Source of the DNA: Vicia villosa
Lineage: Eukaryota; Streptophyta; Magnoliopsida; Fabales; Fabaceae
Length of the DNA: 64,000 nucleotides
NCBI RefSeq assembly: GCF_029867415.1
Contig: NC_081183.1
Location: 10,908,404 to 10,972,403, forward strand
Direction of reading: 5' to 3'
Made by a program: the position numbers and the translations under genes. How positions within the stretch are numbered: position 1 is the first letter of the stretch; each line of letters begins with the position of its first letter. Of this stretch, positions 59,103-64,000 are shown one piece after another. The notes below the pieces were generated by a model, which worked only from the letters and a program-made list of their open reading frames with translations, ran no database searches and was not told the origin of the DNA.

Positions 59103-59654
59103 GATTGGATCATGTTTTATCTGTTATGCATAGAAGAATGGTTATTGATACAACTGCTATGGTTTTGCTTCTACATCTTTTGCGTGTTTGAATTATCCGT
59201 TGAGTATCTTGGTAGATATTTTGGGATTGATTTAATTTGTTTTTTTTCGCTAGACCAATTTAATGAGAATTTTGGTATGAACTGTTTGGAGTTGAAGCAA
59301 GTAATTGTAACTTTAAGAGATGTTGGGTATTGGTGTTTTAAGTGATGTCGAGTGCGAGTTCTGAAGGAACACTATTATGGTCTAGTAACGATGGTTTATG
59401 TTTCATTATGATTGTCGACTGTCTATTAACAAATTGAGGATTTGATCACCCTTAATCTATTGTTGATAGAAGATGATATCGTATTGAACGAGATAGACTT
59501 GTCTTACTAACTTGGTAGCGTGTAAAGCGGCTAAGGAGAAGTTGGAGAGTCGATTTGAGGAGTTATTGAGAAGAGGTTCAATTGTCTGAGTGTATAGTCG
59601 TAGAGTTACCCTGTTCGTTGAATAAGAAGAAAGAAGGTTCTATGAGGTAATGTT
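59103..59654 (+). other. Unassigned decayed stretch between PR and RT remnants of D
   Basis: No motif recognised. The part from 59379 resembles element A at 19123-19215. By position it should be late protease or early reverse transcriptase. Confidence 0.4.
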
Positions 59655-59815
59655 TCTTGAGGATATTTGATTCTAAGAGTGACGATGATCATGTTGAATA
59701 CTTAAGGATTGTGTTATCGGTGCTGAAAGAGAAGAAGGTTATGTAAAGCTTTCTGAATGTGAGTTTTGGTTGGAAGAAATGAATTTTCTTGGATATGGGA
59801 TTTCGAGTTGAGGTG
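59655..59815 (+). pseudogene. Reverse transcriptase remnant of element D
   Basis: The plus-strand translation includes IFDSKSDDDHVEYL and RIVLSVLKEKKVM, then a stop and a shifted FLNVSFGWKK. This corresponds to the region just after the catalytic YVDD-type box of Ty3/gypsy RT. The catalytic box itself is not intact. Confidence 0.7.
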
Positions 59816-59869
59816 TGTTGATACAGATATCGATAAGTGGTAGCTTATGCTTCAAGGTAACTTAAAGTT

Positions 59870-60095
59870 CATAAGGGGAATTATTCGATGCTTGTATTGA
59901 AGTTGATTGCCGCTGTGTTTGTTTTGGAATGTAAGGGGCATTGCTTGTTTGGATCAAGGTTGATGTGTTGAGTGATCACAAGAGTTGAATATGAGAGAAA
60001 CAAGACGAGTAGAATTTCAAAGGATTTTAATCTTTGGTTTGAATTACCTCCCTGGAAAAGTGAAGGTTGTGGCCGATGCATCGAGTAGGAAATAA
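59870..60095 (+). pseudogene. RNase H remnant of element D
   Basis: The translation includes NYSMLVLKLIAAVFVLECKGHCLFG and, in a later frame, FGLNYLPGKVKVVADASSRK. These match the middle and the C-terminal PGK-NVVADALSRK-like signature of gypsy RNase H. A frameshift lies between the two parts. Confidence 0.75.
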
Positions 60096-60299
60096 TTTTA
60101 TATAAGTTATGTCGAGGATTCAAGAATTGGAAATCGTTGGAACGATTTAGAGAGTTGAGTTTAGTTGGGAAGCGACGTCTTCGTGTGTTAAGTTGGTATG
60201 TTGAAGCCTACTTGTGATATTTTGACAAGATTAGAGAAGGTTGGAAATCGGATTTTGCAATTGGTTGACAAGATGATATTGAGTAATCAAGGAAAAAAA

Positions 60300-60810
60300 A
60301 GTGATAACTTTTGGATTGTCGAGAATGGTGTCATGAGATGTTGTGATCGAGTTGTATTCCTGATGGTTCGAATTCAGACATAGAGAATTTTGGATGAGGA
60401 ACATCGTAATGATTTGAGTATTAATTATGGTGTTAATGATGTATCGAAATTTGAGGAAATGTGTAGTGGTAAAGTATGAAGAGGGATATACTGGAATCAT
60501 GTATTTGAGTTGGACATGTCAGAAATCGTTTAGTTGGTGCAACAATTATTCTATTCGAGCGGAAGTGAGATAATATCTCTATGAATTTTGTTTCGGGTTG
60601 CTGAGAACATCGAGTAATTGTGAAGTGAGTTGGGTCAGTGTGGATAGTTGGCGAAATGTGCTCGTTTTATTCCGATAAAGATGAATTATTCGATGAAGAG
60701 ACTTACTAAGTTGTGCATCGAAAAGATTGTGTATTTGCATGATATCTTCTTCAGATATTGGAATGACATCTTTTGAAGCTTTGTGTAGACGTAAGTGTAG
60801 AATCTTTTGT
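60300..60810 (+). pseudogene. Integrase remnant of element D
   Basis: Fragments in order: NFWIVENGVMRCCDRVVF, ILDEEHRNDLSINYG (N-terminal zinc region), ARFIPIKMNYSMKRLTKLCIEKIVYLHDI (catalytic core) and DIGMTSFEALCRRKCR (the GMAPFEALYGRKCR-like motif). Stops and deletions separate them, and catalytic acids are missing. No chromodomain is visible. Confidence 0.75.
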
Positions 60811-60820
60811 ATCGGTATGA

Positions 60821-60823
<3 letters not shown>

Positions 60824-60856
<33 letters not shown>
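60824..60856 (+). repeat. (GA)n microsatellite
   Basis: Thirty-three bases of alternating GA directly after the integrase remnant and about 75 nt before the purine tract. Confidence 0.95.
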
Positions 60857-60860
<4 letters not shown>

Positions 60861-60918
60861 TGTGGTTTTGGTGTTGAGATGGTTGCGTCGACGGAATTTT
60901 CGAGGACGAAAATCTTTT

Positions 60919-60932
60919 AAGTGGGGGAGAGT
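60919..60932 (+). other. Element D polypurine tract
   Basis: AAGTGGGGGAGAGT directly before the 3' LTR start at 60933. The pol-terminal phrase TTTTCGAGGACGAAAA precedes it, as in element A. Confidence 0.85.
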
Positions 60933-62116
60933 TGTAACAGCCCGAATTTAATTAACTGACTAATTAAATTAAATAAGGATTTATTTACTTAATTTGGACG
61001 AAGTTTGATAATTAATTGGATCGTCGGCGTTATTGAGAAACATGTTCGGATTATTAAGTGAAGTTGGAATTTATTCGGTTAATCGGAGAATTAATAAAGT
61101 GGAGTATGTAGAGAAATAATATTAGAAATAATATTATTATTGGATTTTATTTATTTGAGATAAAGTCGGATTTAATTGGATTAATCGGAAAATAATATTA
61201 AGGGTAATAATATTATTTGTTGGAGCATAATTATTTATTTGACTACTCTATTTTATCAATTGGGCCTATTTGTTGGGGTTATAAGCAATTGAGAGGTGTT
61301 ATTCATTTGAAGCCCAATATAATAAATAAAGATAGTAAGAAGGGAAATAGGGTAGAGGACACTCATTTTTCATTTTCTGGTTTGAAGAATTGAAGTGGAG
61401 GAGAGGAACAAGAAGAGGAACTAGGGTTTTGGAGGAGAAATCAAGAGGTAAGGGGGAGAATCCCTAATCATTGTGGGCTAGTATAATGGGGTAATTGGTA
61501 GATTAATATACTTATATTTATCCATAGTTGAATCTTATAAACATGTGTTTTGATTACGGTTTAGTAAATTGGGATCTGTTGAGAAATTGAAATGAAAAAA
61601 AAAAAACAAAGCTTAATCCTGAAATGAACATTGCTGTGTCATGAACTTTTGAAAATAGGAATAAATTACTGAATGAGGTCACGCCTGTATTGATGACGGA
61701 CGGAAATGAGTGCTTGGCGGTGATACTGCTTATTGATCTATCTAGCACATGCTGTTCATTTTCCTTCATTTATTTGCTAGCTAATGGCCAATTAGAAACG
61801 TGAACCAATGCACCTCCTTGATGGGTTTCGCTACTGTTACTATAGATGAAACATGAACTGACACATTTATTATATGAGCATGCCGCTGTCGACTAGCTAT
61901 TGGCCAAAGAAATCTTGCTTGTTTCATTTAGTTGTTCTCCTTTTATTTATTCACTTGGCTGATAATATTTAGTTTATTAAATTCCAACATGTGAAACACC
62001 ATACTATACTTTATTAATATAATGACTACTGCTACCAGCCATATATGCAAATTAAAAAGAAAACAAAACGTGAAGACCAATATATATATTGTGATAGGAA
62101 ATGTTACTGTTACTAG
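60933..62116 (+). mobile_element. Element D 3' LTR, left part
   Basis: It matches 55198-56381 without gaps and is broken after TTACTAG at 62116. In the 5' LTR the sequence goes on CCAATTG, so the rest should follow S3 outside the window, preceded by a second ACTAG. Confidence 0.92.
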
Positions 62117-64000
62117 TGTCATACCCCAATTTTTGACCTAAGATACCACCTCATATCATTTGCATATGCATCATTTGCATCTCTAACAAATTGCATAGCT
62201 TGTGTTTGTTACTTGTGACTCAGCAGGATTTAATCAGGAAATCACTCATCAGTACAAGTAACAATCAATTAGGGTTTTGTTCTCCCTTCATTTCAAATGA
62301 ATCATCTTCATCTACAATCAACATTTGGTCCCCAGAGATTCACTTCAACAAACTCAACAGCTTTGAATCGACTGAATTAGGGTTTTGACTGAAGATAGCA
62401 TACTCCTGACTTTTGCTCAGGATTTGACCTAAAGACTTGGGACTTGACCTCAAGACCCCAAGTGCATCATTTTGACCTAATCCATTGGCTCAGAACATCT
62501 CCTATACAAAGATTGATCAGACAAATCCTCAGATTAGGGTTTTGAACTATCAGGGACTGAAATCAGGGATCACATTTGGGAAACCCTAAAAATCCCCAGG
62601 AAGTCAATCAAAGGTTTCAATCATCTTCAAATAATCCCTATGACAATATACAATGGAAATTGCATTTCAATTCAAGATCCACAGTCATCAATTTCATCTG
62701 GTCGACAATTAGGGTTTTTGACCTAATTCACTGAGCAACTGACTTTTTAATCAGGACATGGTGCCACAACTCAAACCATGGCTCAATATCCTTTAATACC
62801 TCAATATGATCCATTCATACCATTCATTTGATGAGGATAGCCTGTTTCATTTGAAATCTCCAGAAACGCGATTCGTCTGAAAAAGTCCACTGTACAAGAT
62901 CACCATTGACTTTTGGGGAATTTTGGTCAACCATGACTTTTGAAGTTTTAAATCATCAATATATGATATGAGAAGTCATTTGATCAAGAAAAATCAAGAA
63001 AATCAATCAAGAATCAAAAGTCAAAAGTTTGACTTTTCATACTTAGAAAAATTTCTAAGTGTTTTTCAATGGTTTTTTCCAAACTCTGGAAGGGAATTTC
63101 TCAAAATTTCACCTACAAACTGAAAAAAACTTCCAACATGAAAGTTGTAGATTTTGATCCAATAAACAAATTTGACACATATAAATTTTTTCCATAGGAT
63201 CAACCATTTAAGAGATATGGTGCTTCAAAGTTGGTACTTTTTGAAAAACTTCACTTGAAATCTCATTTTCTTCAAAGTTCATGGATCTTTTTCACCCACT
63301 TCCTTAAGGATCTTGAAGAAACTTTCAACTAGGGTTTTGAAGTGTGTAACATGAGCTTTCCAAAATGTCCAAGAGCATGAAAAAATATGGAGTGTAGCCA
63401 TGGTTTTGAATTTTGACATTAGTGAACTTTTTCACTTGAATTTTCACCATTTTTCACTAAGTTTCAAGACTACATGACCTATAATCCAAGCAATGATGCA
63501 TAGAAGAAATAATTGAGAGATATTTTCTGGTTTAAGATCAGATAGGAAAGAGATAAGAAGCTTGGCCAAAATAACCATGGTTTAGTTACTTTAACCATTT
63601 GCATTTAATGTAAAGATTCCATTTTATCTCCAAATGCCAAATCACCATTCTTTGATCAACTTGCAAAGCTTGGAGTTCAGAATCCATGGCCTATAAATAG
63701 AGGTCCAAACTTCATTCAAATTCACACCAAAACCTCATAAACATAGGTTTTCTCTTCCTTTCTTAGAATGCAAGTTTCATGGTTTTCAAAGAGGTAGAAA
63801 ACTCAACCTCTAAACCTTGCAAGTTCTGAGCCAAGTGATGCTTCCCACAAGCCACAAACATCATATGGGATGTGTTTGATCCATCCATACACCCCAAAAA
63901 CACCTAAAACTCAGAATCACTACCTCACTTCCCATATTTGCATAAAATGAGCCTTAACATATCAATTCTCATACCAGGCCATATCTGTCCAAGTTAATCA
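62117..64000 (+). mobile_element. Ogre-like LTR S3, start only
   Basis: TGTCATACCCC onward aligns with S2 (19896-21779) with many substitutions and small length changes, so it is a separate, diverged family member. It includes the TATA box at 63692-63699 and the GAG|GTAGAAA site. Whether it is a solo LTR or a full element is not visible. Confidence 0.85.

Larger units (their letters stand above)
55198..62116 (+). mobile_element. Element D: Ty3/gypsy (Tekay-like) retrotransposon with nearly identical LTRs
   Basis: 5' LTR 55198-58199 (3002 bp), primer site, remnants in the order gag-PR-RT-RH-IN, purine tract, then 3' LTR from 60933, interrupted by S3 at 62117 and continuing outside the window. 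The 1184 comparable LTR bases differ at about three places by eye and have no length change. The interior is only 2733 bp and full of stops and deletions. Confidence 0.92.

Noticed and set aside
13593..64000. Host genes between the mobile elements
   Set aside because: Every interval is accounted for by satellite, LTRs or retrotransposon interiors. No conserved host protein was recognised.

Overview
The window looks like heterochromatin from a large plant genome, most likely a legume of the tribe Fabeae (pea, vetch, faba bean or grass pea). This rests on an Ogre-type long terminal repeat (LTR) of 4.9 kb, several Tekay-like Ty3/gypsy LTR elements using the plant initiator-tRNA primer site TGGTATCAGAGC, and a long AT-rich satellite. 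The species is inferred, not shown. I found no host protein gene, rRNA gene or CRISPR array. The open frames are satellite read-through or retrotransposon debris, apart from one unrecognised 215-residue frame repeated four times.

Layout. 1-13592: satellite of about 49-bp monomers in a higher-order repeat (HOR) of about 2114 bp (roughly 43 monomers). 13593-42903: element A, a decayed plus-strand Ty3/gypsy element in the satellite. Its interior carries two solo LTRs: S1 (17041-19117, target-site duplication TGTAG) and Ogre-like S2 (19896-24838, duplication ATTAG). Its 3' LTR is split by array R (27247-42646, duplication ATAGT): five LTRs alternating with four internal regions of a small minus-strand element with a tRNA-Asp-type primer site. 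42904-44239 and 52652-53647: more divergent satellite, split by element B (44240-52651, minus strand, two 2376-bp LTRs). 53648-55197: element C, a broken minus-strand gag-protease fragment. 55198-62116: element D, plus strand, with nearly identical LTRs around a decayed gag-PR-RT-RH-IN interior. Its 3' LTR is broken at 62117 by a second Ogre-like LTR (S3), which runs off the window.

Most notable pattern. Four unrelated-looking LTRs (A, B, S1, D) share one gene-like plan in element orientation: TATA-like box, purine-rich leader, splice-donor-like AG|GT, then 1.3-2.0 kb later a CTCAC branch-point-like motif and a CAG acceptor, all inside the LTR. In A, B and S1 the predicted intron also holds a cluster of short GC-rich palindromes, followed 50-70 nt later by a conserved CGTAASTCYG-like module. 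The R LTR has similar palindromes and module. One reading is an intron that separates spliced mRNA from unspliced genomic RNA, with the palindromes marking the latter. This is a hypothesis from sequence only.

Order of events. The satellite came first. A inserted into it, and S1, S2 and R later inserted into A. B inserted into the satellite. D lies against C, and S3 inserted into D. B and D have young LTRs around dead interiors, which suggests mobilisation in trans. R appears to have expanded in place, after one insertion, by unequal LTR recombination.
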